From Tuctoria greenei (taxonomy: Eukaryota > Streptophyta > Magnoliopsida > Poales > Poaceae), in contig JAYESD010000004.1 in NCBI GenBank assembly GCA_036927565.1, positions 86,928,942 to 86,992,941 of the forward strand: 64,000 bases of DNA. Reading direction: 5' to 3'. Position numbers and translations under genes: made by a program. The notes under the pieces were generated by a model that worked only from the letters and a program-made list of their open reading frames with translations, was not told where the DNA came from and did no database searches. Below, in pieces: positions 32,621-44,811 of the stretch (within the stretch, counting starts at the first letter, position 1; every line of letters begins with the position of its first letter).

Positions 32621-33170
32621 CCTCGTGTCAACATTGGCGATTGGGGATGGTGAATAGGTGAAGTGAAAGGATTAGTCTTGTCATTGTTGTACAATATGTA
32701 TACTGGGATTTTGGCATGTCCTTTTTTTCCCTTAAAAAAGGCGGTCTTGCAATTCTCGTATAATCACAGCATCAGTACACAATGGATTAGCATTTTCCTT
32801 CCTAAAAAGGAGATATCACTGATCGATCCGCCATCTGACCATAAAGAGCTGAAGATGTATTTGAGGAGCGCAAGTGACACGTGAAAGGGGTTTCGCAACA
32901 TGATCGTCCTTCCCATTTGCTAAAAGGTGCTAACTACTCTACAGAAAGAAAAGAATTTTAAGTTGCTGCAAATAAACAGAAGGAAAATATTCTGTACAGA
33001 TCTACTAGCTAGCAGGTGTCACAGACCCCACCATGCGAAGTCCGTCGGTATTTATACATGTGTCCTACTCTGACTGGGAAATGATACCCTCCGGTCGGAA
33101 TCAGCTGGAAAATGATAGTTAGCCTTTGGATATAATTCGTTTTGTCATTTATACATTATAATAACGGAAA
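32621..33170 (+). other. 3' UTR and downstream sequence of the galactosyltransferase
   Basis: No coding. AATAAA at 32971-32976, about 350 bases after the stop, is the likely poly(A) signal. The CACTA-like element begins at 33171. Confidence 0.55.
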
Positions 33171-34957
33171 CACTATTCTACATACGTCTGATCGGCGCCT
33201 GAAATCAGGCGATGCGCGCCTCTCCCGTGGGCACGGCAGCAGTGACGTTAAGTTTTTTTTTCCAATTTTGTTTATTGTAATTCGTAATTTTATAGGGTTA
33301 TATTAATCGAAAACCGTCGTTTATAAGAGTACTACCATCGTTTATAAGTTATAGAAGATGATTTTTGGCCGTCTCCGATTATTTGTATTCTATAACGTTA
33401 TTGGTGACGGTAATAATCATCTAATAAGGTAATTGTGACAACCACGTTAGCTCGTCGTCAATTAGTTCACCGCACGTGACAGTAAGTGAGATTTATTGGC
33501 GATGGTACTCGTGGCCATCGTCAATAAGTGAGGCTTATTGGCGATGGTGGGCTAGACTGTCGCCAATTAATATGGCTTATCGGCGACGGTTGCTCTGGCC
33601 GTCGCCAATTAATATGGCTTATTGACGACGGCCAAGTACCAGAAATCGTCGCCAATAAGGAAGATATTTTTTTTAAAAAAATAGAAAATATTGTCCTGGC
33701 AGCCCTTGCTCGATGGCTAGTTCACACAAGCATATAAAACAGATATAAATTGATTCACAAGCATAGCAAAACACTAAATCACAAATATTGTACACTAAAG
33801 ACACAAGTCACGCTAAACACTACTCCTTCCGCTGCTTTCGGAGCTCGCGAAGTCATCCTCAAGCCGTCGTCCAAATGCTGGAAGCTGCGGCGATGGACTT
33901 TGAGCCTCCGTCGCCGATTCCTGTGATGTGCAAATGTAGTTAAACAAGTTATAAGTTTCAAAATGCATATTTGACTAAATTTGCTGAAGCTACATTCGGC
34001 TATGTTTGAGTAAGTTTTACGATATTTTACGAAGTCTGAGCAAGATCGACTAGTTTTGGCTATGTTTAAGCAAGTTTGAGAAAGTTCAACTAGTTTTAGT
34101 TATGTTTGAGTAAGTTTCATCATATTTAAGCAAGTTCAACTAGTTTTGGCTATGTTTGACTAAGTTTCATCATATTTCATTAAGTTTGAGCAAGTTTAAC
34201 TAGTTTTGGCTATGTTTGAGTATGTTTGATGAAACTTTACTAAATTTGAGCAAGTTTAAACTAGTTTCGGCTAATTTAAGTAATTTTGAACTTGTGCTCC
34301 AGTCGTCGGCACCTATGGCAGGTCCATCGGTGGCGGCTGCCACTGGGCAAGGTTTGTTGTCCCGGGTTCATAGCCTGCAAGTATAAAGCAAAGTATTATC
34401 ATATACAAGTCATTTAGATATTATAAATGTTAAGTGCAACCGCCAGAACTTACATGCATGGCAGCTTGCAACTATATCATGTACGAGTTATAAATCTCGT
34501 CCCTAGCCCTTGGGGTCATTGCTTGCCTCTCGTTCGTCCCTCGCAGCTCTTCCCGCGTCATCTGGAGCTCCTTCCGGACACTCTAGAGCTCCAGGTCTCG
34601 ACTGCTACAGCAGTTGGACTCTGCCGGCTGCGATGAAGAGGCTCTCAAGAAAGGTCGCGCCTCTCTCGAGTCGATCACTCTATCGAAGATGGCTAACCTA
34701 TACAAAGAAGTAAGATTATTATATTTTTGTATCTCAATGTTCGTGATAGTAAAATAAAAATAACAAAAATCACTATCCGTGAGGTTTTCCACCACCGCAT
34801 GCGCATGCGGCTTCGAGGAGGATTGGCATGCTCTGCCAATCGTACTCTTCGCCTCGAAGTCTCCATGCCTCCTTCCCGTACCTTGCCTAAAAATACAAAA
34901 AAATAATGTCATCAAAATTATTAAAGAGAATTCAATTAAGTTAACAAAATAACTCAC
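33171..34957. mobile_element. CACTA-like (En/Spm) element fragment
   Basis: Begins CACTATTCTACATACG, matching the CACTA terminal word. A subterminal cluster of direct and inverted repeats follows (TTATTGGCGACGG and CCGTCGCCAATTAA forms, 33465-33660), the usual layout of a CACTA end. 33980-34290 is a run of related AGTTTGAGTAAGTTT and AACTAGTTTTGGCTATG units. The reverse strand at about 34560-34900 reads like CACTA-associated protein in pieces (EAWRLRGEEYDWQSMPILLE near 34850; TREELRGTNERQ near 34540). SIRE-2 starts at 34958, so the other terminus, if present, is beyond the window. Moderate confidence: no matching terminus or TSD can be shown. Confidence 0.5.
33980..34290. repeat. Degenerate AGTTTGAG/AACTAGTTTTGG repeats
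   Basis: Imperfect tandem units mixing AGTTTGAGTAAGTTT, CATCATATTT and AACTAGTTTTGGCTATGTTT, about 50-60 bases per cycle. Inside the CACTA-like fragment. Confidence 0.7.
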
Positions 34958-35328
34958 TGAAAGTCGCTTAGAGGGGGTGAATAGGCAATATGACCTGAAA
35001 TTGCTTAATCAAACAAGATTAAAACTCTAAGGCCAGACTAGTTTGGTTTGGCCGGACTAGTTCGCTCAACACGTGGTGAATACCTAAAAACTTGATTTCT
35101 ACAAGTTATTTGTGGAATTTAGGTCAACGAAAGATAGATGCAAAGTCTAGCAACCTAGTACACATTAGATTAACAGATGTAAACAATTAGGTTGCAAGAT
35201 TTCAAGGAAGAACAATGCAAAGAATGATATGAACCCTAAAAGTAATTCTAATGAATACCAAAAAGTAAAGCGAGAAGAGAGACACGATTTATCCCGTGGT
35301 TCAGCTCCACAATTAAGCCTACATCCAC

Positions 35329-37859
35329 TGTGACACCCGGTTCCGAAAATGAACCAAGTGAACACATATGTGTGCCCAGGATGTTCAACACACATACACG
35401 AGTGCATCACAAACGATATATAGACAATTATCATGACTCAAATTATTAAATAAGTACTTTTATTACAGAATTCATAATATTCTCTAATAAAAGCTCTAAT
35501 GAATATTAATGACAAGTTTGGACTAATGCAGCAGAAATAAACTAAATAAGCAACTAAGCAAGCTAAGCTGCATAAGCAAAAGGGATATATTTGTAGCTCC
35601 AATCAACACCACATGCAAGCTGACGGTAGACACGGCCTAGTACTCCGCATTATCATCGTTAAACTCCCAATCCTGACCTGCAACTATTGGTGGGGGAATT
35701 GCAAGAGTGGGTACATGTCGTACTCAGCAAGTGTGGAAAGTATGACATGTAGCTGATACAAATGACGAATATAATAATGGCTAAGTGCTAAAAAGTACAT
35801 TAAAATATTTGAAAAGCAATTATAATATGTATGTGAATAAACCCATCATAAACCATAATTAAAAACTTAGTACCAGTCCATACTCCAGATCCATCATCCA
35901 TGATCCATATACCAGATTTCACCATTACCATTAATCATATCCAATACCAGAATTAATCCATAGCAATATTACCAACCATAAACATTACCAAACAATAACC
36001 ATCTCGAAAACCAAGTTCCCTCTAACCATGTAGGTCATCCAGGCGCTCATAACTGGGAGCACAGCTATCATGATAGTTTTATTAGACACTCTGCAGAGGT
36101 TGTACCTTTTTACCCACGTGTTTGTGATTTCATCACCCGTCGACGACTAAAGAAACCTCTCTTACGCCAATTACACTTCCTTTGTTGTATGACCATGAGA
36201 TCAAAAAATAGCCTTTACAAAGGGATTACTAGCCTATTTAGACCCCACCGAGGTTTCACCGGTGGCGATGCCTCCAACTGAGCACATCTGGGGAGTCCCA
36301 CCAATCATCAACAAACTCAATCCGACTATCCCTTCCCCGAGCATCCTTAATAGTACAAATAGCACTGGCAAAGCCCTAATTAATCAGCTACGCCGCACCT
36401 ATACTTGGCCTTGTGGTGGCACTGTTGTCCTGACATATTCTTGCATGAACCGGTCTTTAGATCTAAAGCAAGCAACCACCATATCATCCAACCCATCCAC
36501 ATACCAGGCCTGCTTAGGTCACCAATTACCATATCATATTAACCAGTTCATATTAACCATAATCTCATTAATGCTTAATTAAATAGTATAGTTGTTTTCC
36601 CATCCCAAGTAATTAAGCGTAGCAAAAAGGTAAAAATCCCTTCTCGACTCTCTGCTATAAATTCCAGGTGACAAGGATGGTTAAACAAATCTAGTAAACT
36701 TCCTATCATAGGATTCCCATCAAATTGACAGAAGCATGCAATTTTGCAAACAAATCATTTACTTAAAAAAACAGAATCGATATGATCAAGGACAGTTGCC
36801 TTGCTCTTGGGATTGGTTCGGGTCAAAGCCTTCAAACTCTTGGTGCTAGAGATCCTCTGTGACACTCTCTAGCGCAAATCCGTCTAATCCGCACGATAAA
36901 CATACAAACAAGAATTACAAACAAAAAGTGCACAAATATTACTCAATATGACATGACATGCATGATTATTGCAAATGCAAGGTTGAACTTGTTAAAGAGT
37001 TAATTTTAATCATAACTAACTAGTTCTAATAGCTTTTAACAAGTTTATACAGGTTTGGATTTGATTCGATCTCATTTTATAATTAATTCAACAGAAATTA
37101 ACCAGGAAAATCGGACTAGTCCGCTAGGGACCGGACAAGTCCGCACTGCGTGAGATCAGTAGATTAGGGTTTTCTAGATCGACGTGAATTTAGAGAATTG
37201 GGGTTGAATTCACATAAGGAAAAGAGAATAGAAGGTATACCAGGTGTTTAGGACTCCAATGAATCAAGAAACTTGGAGACAACACTAGGATCTTGATGAT
37301 CTAGGGTTGATGATGAACTTGGAGATGAATTGGTGATGAAGAACGAAACTTGATGGAGATCTCGATCCTCTTTCGTTTCCTCCTCTTATTCTTTTTGCTT
37401 GGGATCTCCTTCTCCCTCCATGATGGTGTCTCTCCACGAACTAGGGTTTGTGTGGGGTGGAAAAGTGGAAATAGATGTCAAGCCAAGGGGTGGGGTTGTT
37501 TATATAGAGGTGGAGGCTAGGGTTAGATGGATTTCGAGTTTGAGATGAGTAGAGGCCGGTTTAGAGTCCCACATGGGCTCAAAAGAGTTAGGCATGATGT
37601 ACCTAGGCCCACTTAACGTAAAACGCAAGAAACCAGTCGTGAAACAAAAGATAAACTCAGAGTCGTGATTTATCGGACAAGTCCGAAAAGGAAACCCTAA
37701 TTTGGACAGAGGGAAATCAGACTACTCCGTACTTTCTAGAATTGTTAAGTGCGGTTTTGTTCTAAATCAATTTTAAACCTGTTCCTTTTTATATTGATTA
37801 ATGTTAAACATATGTATGAATGTATGCAGGGCATGATGCATGAAAATGAGGGTGTTACA
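35329..37859 (+). mobile_element. Solo LTR, about 2.5 kb
   Basis: Begins TGTGACACCCGG and ends GGGTGTTACA, a near-perfect inverted pair, with the exact 5-bp TSD tccac (35324-35328 and 37860-37864). No gag or pol motif inside, so it is best read as a solo LTR left by LTR-LTR recombination of a large LTR retrotransposon. Orientation is set only by a TATA-like ttatatagagg at about 37500. Motifs like TCGGACTAGTCCG (37111) and CCGGACAAGTCCG (37131, 37673) occur inside, shared with SIRE-2. Confidence 0.85.
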
Positions 37860-38289
37860 TCCACGTTGTGAAGTCCACACAAGGATTGGGTCTCACTTGA
37901 CCCTCTTCTCACCAAGCCACCACGAATGGCCGACTTGGTTTCCACTATCACAAAGGGTAATCACCGAGTTTTTTGGGCTGCTCACAAGTTGAGGCTCCCA
38001 CAAATGAATACAGCAAGGAGCACACAAAGATCAATTCACACAAGCCACAAAATGCAACACCAAGTGCAATAGATCAAACCGAGAGCCAAACCACGATGAT
38101 CTTCCTTCACTCTCCTTCCCAAACCCTAATCTCCTCAAGATTTGGTCTTAGAGGGCATGCAGGCAGAGTAGAAGGCTTTGGAAGGCTCAAGGATTGTTGT
38201 GGCGGCGCTAGGGTTCCAGATGCTTCAAACAGGAGTCAGGGGTCCCTTTTCTATAGAGGTCCCGACAACTAACCGTTGCCAACCACTCA

Positions 38290-38870
38290 AGTTCGGACTA
38301 GTCTGGCCCTGGACCACGGACTAGTGCGACCTCTAGGGACCACTGACAACTCGACGTCACACCTCAACAAAAGAGGTGATGTCCCCGCCAAACGTTTGAA
38401 TTTCAAACAGTCATGGCAACCCAGACTAGTACGGCCAAAAACGGACTAGTCCGAAGTGGGACGGAAAGCTTTAGTCCGGCTAAAAACGGACTACTCTAGG
38501 AGTGCTCGGACTAGTCCGACCCCTAAGGCGGACAAGTCCAGCCTCCCAGGACTTGGCTTTGGGATATCACACTAAGGCCCAAACGAACAAGTCCGTACCC
38601 AAACAGACAAGTCTGAACTCGGACATAAACCTTTAGTCTGTCCCAAAATGGACTACTCTGAGGGGTCCGAACTAGTCCGACATCTGTGACGGACAATTCC
38701 GGCCTCCCAGGACTTAGCTCCACAAACTCTCACCAAGGTAGAACGGACTAGTTCGTACCTATACAGACAAGTCTGAACTCGAACAGAGACCGTTAGTCCG
38801 TCCCAAAATAGACTACTCTGGCCACCCGAACTATTCCAGCTCGAGGCCCAGACAAGTCCGGTCCTTGGGG
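38290..38870 (-). promoter_or_regulatory. SIRE-2 LTR dyad-motif array
   Basis: About a dozen short palindromic or near-palindromic words of the types GGACTAGTCCG, CGGACAAGTCCG and GGACTACTC, spaced roughly 20-60 bases. Same position (U3) as the different motif array of SIRE-1. Also seen in the visible part of the 5' LTR (63173-63205, 63895-63935). Confidence 0.7.
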
Positions 38871-39171
38871 ATTTTATCTCAAAGGATTCTCACTTAGGTT
38901 TTTCTCTCATCCACCGCTTTGAGCGCTCTTTGATGATCTCAATGCACTTGATACACACACCCTAAAACTGATATGGCTAGTCTAAACTCAACACAATAGA
39001 AACCCTAATTTCTATGCTTGAGTCTTGGACGCCCGTTTCAACTTTCCTTTTCGAGGGATTTTGTCTCATTTCAATCGTCATACCCGTGCTTAAGATCAAA
39101 TCAGCTCATTAGTCTATTAATTGTCATAATCAACCATTTAAAACTCACGGGGATGCCTAGATGCACTTTCA

Positions 39172-39790
39172 ATCTCCCCCTTTTTGGTGTTTGATGACAA
39201 CACATTAAGCTTCAAAAAAAAGATATTAATTGGTTTTCTTAACATGTATGTGTATGAGTAACTCCCCCTCAATGTATGCATTAAGAATGAAGAATTTGAG
39301 AGTGTTATCATACATATACATGTTATGGTTGGGTGCCTAAGTAATGTGTTCATAATTTGTGATAAAACAATGAATATGAGTGATAAATAAGTCATTTAAA
39401 GCATCAGATCACAATTTAGCATAGCTAACATTATAAAGTGCATACAACCCATAATGGAGATTAAGTCTTACACAAATTGAAATGCAAGAGTTTTAAAACA
39501 TAATACAAGTCCATAGTAGGATCAAAAGGGACAACGACTTTTAAAACTCTAAGTAACCCTTTCCAATCTCTCTCCCTTTGGCATCAAGACACCAAGGAAA
39601 AGAGAGGGGGAGATCCCTAAGATCTACCGTTCATCATCGTCGTCTTCTTCTTGCTGCTCATGGTCGCTCTCTGTAGCCTCCAAATATTCGGCGTCTTCTT
39701 CAGAGGGTGCCACCATGGAGGTGCTAACATCACCAAATTGATTGAGTTCTTCAGAAGTGAGCTCGGAAACGGATTCAACTCTCCATCACT
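39172..39790 (-). other. SIRE-2 3' untranslated region with PPT
   Basis: Polypurine tract next to the LTR, then AT-rich non-coding sequence up to the end of the extra ORF; agggaga-type purine runs near 39560-39610 recall the same zone of SIRE-1. Confidence 0.65.
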
Positions 39791-41253
39791 CTACGCGGCG
39801 GGAGACATGGAAACCTCAAGCTTGTCGCACATCGCCTTGAGGTACTTCTCTTGGCGAAGCTTCATGTGATGAGTCCGAACTTCCACCTTCCGGCAAGAGG
39901 CGAAAAGTGCCTTGAGGCACTTGAAGAAACCACTTCTGGAATGTGATGGAGGAGGAGGAGGTGGGGGAGAAGCCACAGGATGAGAGGAGGAGGCAGGAGG
40001 ATCAACATTCTTCCTTCTTGGTGCAACAGGCTTTGGAGGAGGAATCTTAGGACGAAGTCTTCTATGAGTGATATCCTTCTTGAAAGTCACCCTGGACACC
40101 TTCTTTATCATGTACATAATATAAGGTGCACAACCAAATGATCGGTTGGGGGTGTGAGAAATGTTGAAGATGTCATCAAAGCTGTAGTCCACCACATTGA
40201 ATCCGACATCTCCATCAATAAGCACTATTAAATGTCTTAGATTGCCTTGAATGATGCCCAAATCTCCATATTTGGGGGTTATTATCTTCCAGAGCACACG
40301 GTTGAGAACACTGTAAAAGGCTTGATGTTCCAAATGTGTCCCGCCTCATAAACTGCATGACTTGGATACATGTAATCCAAGACATCCTGATCAACTGCCT
40401 TGAGGTTGGAAATGATAATCTCATTCTCAAGCTGATTTTCCAAATCAAGGATTTGAGCAAACTCACAATAGTGATAGTGTATTGCTCTCCATTCGTCATC
40501 CAAGTGATCCTCTGATCTCCATTAGTATGAAAGTAGATGGTTGAGTAGAACTGCACAATGACTCAACATTCCAATCATACTTGAATGCCATAACTTTCTT
40601 CAGTCCATTGCGCTCTATGGCCTCAATCACGACATTGAATGCAGCATGGTTCTTCTGTGCCATGTAATCCCAATCAATCCATTGGACATCCATCACTGGA
40701 GTCTGCTTTGTCATGTGGACGGTCCGATAGTAGTCACAATGGAAATCACACCAAAAGCGAGGGTTGGCAGTGTGCTTCTCACGTTGATACACATCAACCA
40801 ATTTGAGTCTTCTGGCCTTCTCAGCCCCTTTACCTCTGAATATCTTGGCCTCAATAGTAGCTTGGCGATTGGGGTTTCTTGTAGGTGAATCCTCAAGGGA
40901 CCTATGGGTTGAGAGGGTCCCCTCTTAGCTTTGCTGACAGGCTTCTTAAATGTAGGAGATTTCTTCTTCGATGCCCCCTCAATTGGTGCTTTGACCTTGT
41001 CCTTTGATCCCCTAGCCTCTTGAGTTCTTATTTTCTCACCCATGGTCACAAGTCTCTTCTTCCTTGGGGCTATCTCGGCTGCAGCTGAGTTATGTGCCTC
41101 TCTTTGCTGTTTCTTGGCATTCCTTGCTTCGTACCTTGATTCGAGGAAAGCTATAGCAAGCTCTCGCTCCTCACGAGCACGATGATAAGTTTCTTGCCTC
41201 GCTGCCTCATGCACGGGGTCAGATAGAGATGAGTCATCGAGGTTCGACAGCAT
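39791..41253 (-). pseudogene. SIRE-2 post-pol extra ORF, frameshifted
   Basis: Minus-strand coding in pieces. Start at MLSNLDDSSLSDPVHEAARQ (41253); a Lys/Arg-rich N-terminal part (KKKSPTFKKPVSKAKRG); then 40801-40496 (WIDWDYMAQKNHAAFNVVIE), about 40560-40282 (FYSTIYFHTNGDQRITWMTN, YCEFAQILDLENQLE) and 40333-39791 (FGCAPYIMYMIKKVSRVTFK, then Pro-rich). The order of basic N-terminus, VQFYST..., ITWMT..., FAQILDL matches that of the SIRE-1 ORF (VFYATLY..., IDFMF..., LAQLLGV), so the two are diverged homologues. At least three frame changes. No membrane segment seen. Confidence 0.75.
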
Positions 41254-41339
41254 CCCTGAGAAGTGATGCACAAGAGAGTATATGAGTCCAAGGAAGTGAA
41301 ATATTGCATTAGAATTCACAGAAACGATCAAGGTTAGGG

Positions 41340-42015
41340 TTTTCGCTGTGGAATCTGGACTTGTCCGCCCAAGGGTCGGACTAGTCCGCAGGAGCCGAAC
41401 TTGTCCGCCCTTTAGCCGCACTAGTCCGGTCTACACATCAAGAACCCTAATCTTGAGGATTTTTGCAAAAACTACGAATATGGCCACAATATTGCAAGGA
41501 TAGGATCACAATGACATATAGAACAACTTTCGTGAATAGGTTTCTATCAAAAGACATAAAAGATTTGAGTTTCCAACGATTTAGGGTTAGGTCAATAATA
41601 CGTCTTCAAATCTTCAAATTGACGAAATGTGGATGAAGAATCAGCCTAGGATGTTTGGGGATGAGTTTCCACGCAACTTGGGGCTTCAAACCACGGATTG
41701 GGATCGGTTTTTGGTGGATGGAATCGAAAATCACCGATTTGGGGTGCGGTTTTCGCGTTTTGAGGGGAGAGAGAGAGGTTGAGTGAAAGTGAGAAGTCGG
41801 GGGGTCCCCTGGAGAGGTTCAGTCCCTAGGGCCGAACTAGTTCGGTTGGAGACCTGGACTTGTTCGACCTACGGATTGGGTCCGGACTGCTCGGATGGGC
41901 CGAACTAGTCCGGCCCAGGGATGGACAAGTCCGTTTGGGACTTGTCCATCAGAGTCTGGTGAAGCTGGACTCCGGACTTGTCTTGCGAGTGGGGCGGACT
42001 AGTCTGGTCCAAAGG
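41340..42015 (-). promoter_or_regulatory. Dyad-motif array upstream of the SIRE-2 extra ORF
   Basis: The GGACTAGTCC, GGACTTGTCC and GAACTAGTTCGG words of the SIRE-2 LTR reappear in two clusters: 41355-41430, just before the extra ORF start at 41253, and 41815-42010. A C/T-rich leader (in minus sense) lies between. The layout parallels 21866-22258 in SIRE-1. Role as an internal promoter is inferred. Confidence 0.55.
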
Positions 42016-42247
42016 CTAAAAACACATATATATTGAATTTTCACTGGAGATTTGATTATTTTGGACTAGTTTTTCACAAAAGGTCTTTGCAAACATGGTG
42101 AGTAAGCAATCAACAACCAAACTATGACCATAACCCACAAAGATTCGATAATTTCAAATAGTTTTATAGAAAATCGAGAGGGAAGAGTTTTTCGCAAGCA
42201 TGTATGAATTTTGAAGAAAATACAAGTGACAATCAGATGTGCAAGAC

Positions 42248-43259
42248 TCAAGCCACATTTCGAGAATCTAAGATATTGAGCTCACTCCTAAGTTCACAAG
42301 ATCTTTTCTCATCTAGGGGCTTGGTAAAGATATCGGCCAATTGATTTTTGGTTCTCACATGGGAAATTGCTATGTCATATTTTATGGAGTGATCTCTCAA
42401 GAGATGGTGGCGAATATCAATGTGTTTGGTCCTTGAGTGTTCAACTGGATTGTAGGCTATTTTGATGACACTCTCATTGTCACATAGGAGAGGGATATGA
42501 TGCAAGTTTATGCCATAATCCCTAAGAGTTTGTTGCATCCAAAGAAGTTGTATACAACAACTTCCGGCGGTGACATACTTCGCTTCGACCGTGGAAAGAG
42601 CAATGGAGTTTTGTTTCTTTGAGGACCAAGACACTAGGGACCTACCAAGGAATTGACAAGTCCCGGAGGTACTTTTTTCTATCAACTTTGCACTCCGCAT
42701 AATCCGTATCAGAATATCCAATGAGATTAAACTTAGATCCCTTGGGGTACCAAAGTACTAGGCTTGGTGTGTGAACCAAATATCTAAGAATTATCTTAAT
42801 GGTGGTCAAATGACACACCTTAGGAGCAGCTTCGAATCGAGCACACATACAAATACTTAGCATTATATCGGGCCTAGATGCACATAAGTAAAGCAATGAA
42901 CCTATCATGGAACAATATAACTTTTGGTCCACACTTGGGCCATCTTCATTAAGGTCAAGGTGCCCATTGGTTCCCATTGGAGTCTTGATTGGTTTGGCTT
43001 TGTCCATGTCAAACTTCTTGAGTATGTCTTGTGTGTACTTCGTTTGACTAATGAAAGTGCCTTCCTTGAGTTGTTTCACTTGAAAACCTAGGAAGAACTT
43101 CAACTCCCCCATCATGGACATCTCAAACCTTTCGGTCATTATCTTGGAAAGCTCATCACAAAAGGTTTTGTTAGTATAAACAAATATAATGTTATTGACA
43201 TATATTTGGCAAAGAAACAAATCATCATTGAAATACTTAGTGAATAAAGTGTAATTGAG
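42248..43259 (-). pseudogene. SIRE-2 RT C-terminal part and RNase H
   Basis: Minus-strand coding after the LTR-element insertion: TLFTKYFNDD, then the RT active site reading IYVNNIIF (43191-43196 encode NN) in place of YVDD. Then FFLGFQVKQLKEGTF, SRPDIMLSICMCARF, a frameshift near 42660, and RNase H (LVSWSSKKQNSIALSTVEAK, TKHIDIRHHLLRD, LNILDSRNVA*). Both catalytic aspartates of RT are changed to Asn, so this copy cannot reverse transcribe even apart from its breaks. Confidence 0.88.
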
Positions 43260-44138
43260 TGATAAGGAGGTTCAGGCTCGATCTTCCGATAGGTAACAGA
43301 TACGTCGATTGATGGAGATCTCGACGTTGATGATCCGATGCTCTCGAGGAAAAACCCGTTCAATCACTACACTACCGCTCCGTTAGTTATCAACCGTGCT
43401 GCATACGATTGACCTCGCCAAGAAGGCTAATCCCTGCAAGTGCAACCGAGAACACAAGCAAGATCGTAGAAGACACGATCTAAAATCGCAAAGTTGGGAT
43501 TTTACAAATTGTAGAATGGTGATATTATTAATTTAAGCAAAACCCAATTGTTCATGATGGATACTATGAAGTATATATAGGTGGGAGGACGTCCAGAAAG
43601 GATTTGGAGTCATGACCTAACCCTAAGACACGAAAGTAAGGGATTTAGACTTGATACAAGGCCCAATCACCCAATACGGTGGCGCAACACCCTTACAGAT
43701 TCTAAACTTGATTTTGTTTCAACAATTCCTATCGACTTCTAAGGAATTTTGACGTGCACCAGTGGCATTGAAAATATTATCCTCTCCCCTTTAGGGTCAT
43801 ATGTAGAACCTCCAAAATGGAGATTGTATGCGTCATGGGCGTCTGTTTTATTGTGAACTTTTCCTGGAGTCCGAGTTGGACACGATTTTGAGTTGGACTC
43901 GATTTCCATCTTTCTTGAATGTATTATCTGGTCCTCCACGTCCCTAAGACTTCCTCCAAGTACTCCTTTAACCTCTCCATGGATCCTAATCACAATTAAA
44001 TCATTAGGTACAAATCTATTCCCAAAAACATATAAGAACGAGCTCACCTATGAAATTAATTGTTGTGTGTGAACTCTATTGATTGCATCTTGTATGTTCA
44101 ATGGAGTGTTGTTTGTATCCATAGAAGTGATGTCATCA
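43260..44138 (-). repeat. LTR-element without pol: 3' LTR
   Basis: 879 bp; contains TATATATA near 43573 (reads as TATA in minus sense too). A chance-looking open frame of 102 codons (43739-44047) lies inside; it is broken in the other LTR. Confidence 0.9.
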
Positions 44139-44811
44139 TCGTCCTCCCCTTCTTGAATTGGAGTTGTCCTTGACTTAGGTTCGTCTTCTCTCATGTGATG
44201 GTCTAAATGTGCAACGTCATCAAATCTTCATAGTGCACCATCTCGACTTATCCATCAAATAAGCTTGAGCCAGAATACCAAACAAATAAACATTGTGCCA
44301 TGTCTGTAGGTGCAATGATAACATGCATGACCTCGTCATTCTCCCCTTCTTTATGACGAGCCGTCTCCGGCTTGCTCGTATGTCCAGAAAAGGGGCTTTT
44401 GGGGATAGTATGAGGGCTGTCCATATTGCACAACCCCAGCGAACAATGCTTCTCTTTCATTTGTTGTCCCCGCTGCAAGGAAAAAATACTAAAAAAACTT
44501 GACAAGGCATTATTAGAATTAGTCCATTCATTTACTTTACCATGTTGTTGTAGCACAAAAGGATCTTGCACATTTGAACATATGTAAATTTATGCACCAT
44601 AAACGTATCAATATGTTCATATTTGCCTATATCATGAAAAGTATTTCTTGTCAACATAATTCAATTTTCAAAAATATTCTTCTCTCTACAGTATCTCGAT
44701 CACAAAGAGTGTCGAATTCAATATAACCCAAAGTATTTAGTAAAGACAACAATTTCAGCTCCTCATTTCCAGCAGTAATGGGAATCAAATTATTAATTCT
44801 GCACAAGTAGG
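44139..44811 (-). other. LTR-element without pol: left internal part
   Basis: Internal sequence up to the Tat-type insertion. Minus-strand open frames at 44248-44571 and about 44650-44800 (RINNLIPITAGNEELKLLSL, YIEFDTLCDRDTVERRIF) are not recognised. The second may be the decayed end of the ORF at 56265-56832, in another frame. Confidence 0.5.

Larger units (their letters stand above)
34958..39171 (-). repeat. SIRE-2 3' LTR, split by a solo LTR
   Basis: In minus orientation starts TGAAAGTGCATCTAGGC (39171) and ends ...GACTTTCA (34958). About 1675 bp once 35329-37864 is removed. 38290-38870 carries an array of GGACTAGTCCG and GGACAAGTCC-type words. The part between 34958 and 35328 matches 63097-63450 of the 5' LTR closely. 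Confidence 0.93.

Noticed and set aside
35329..37859. Complete short retrotransposon in place of a solo LTR
   Set aside because: No internal direct repeat, PBS or PPT found; the inverted ends and TSD fit a single LTR.
43739..44047. 102-codon minus-strand ORF in the LTR of the pol-less element
   Set aside because: Broken in the other LTR copy (58560-58800) and has no motif; most likely chance.
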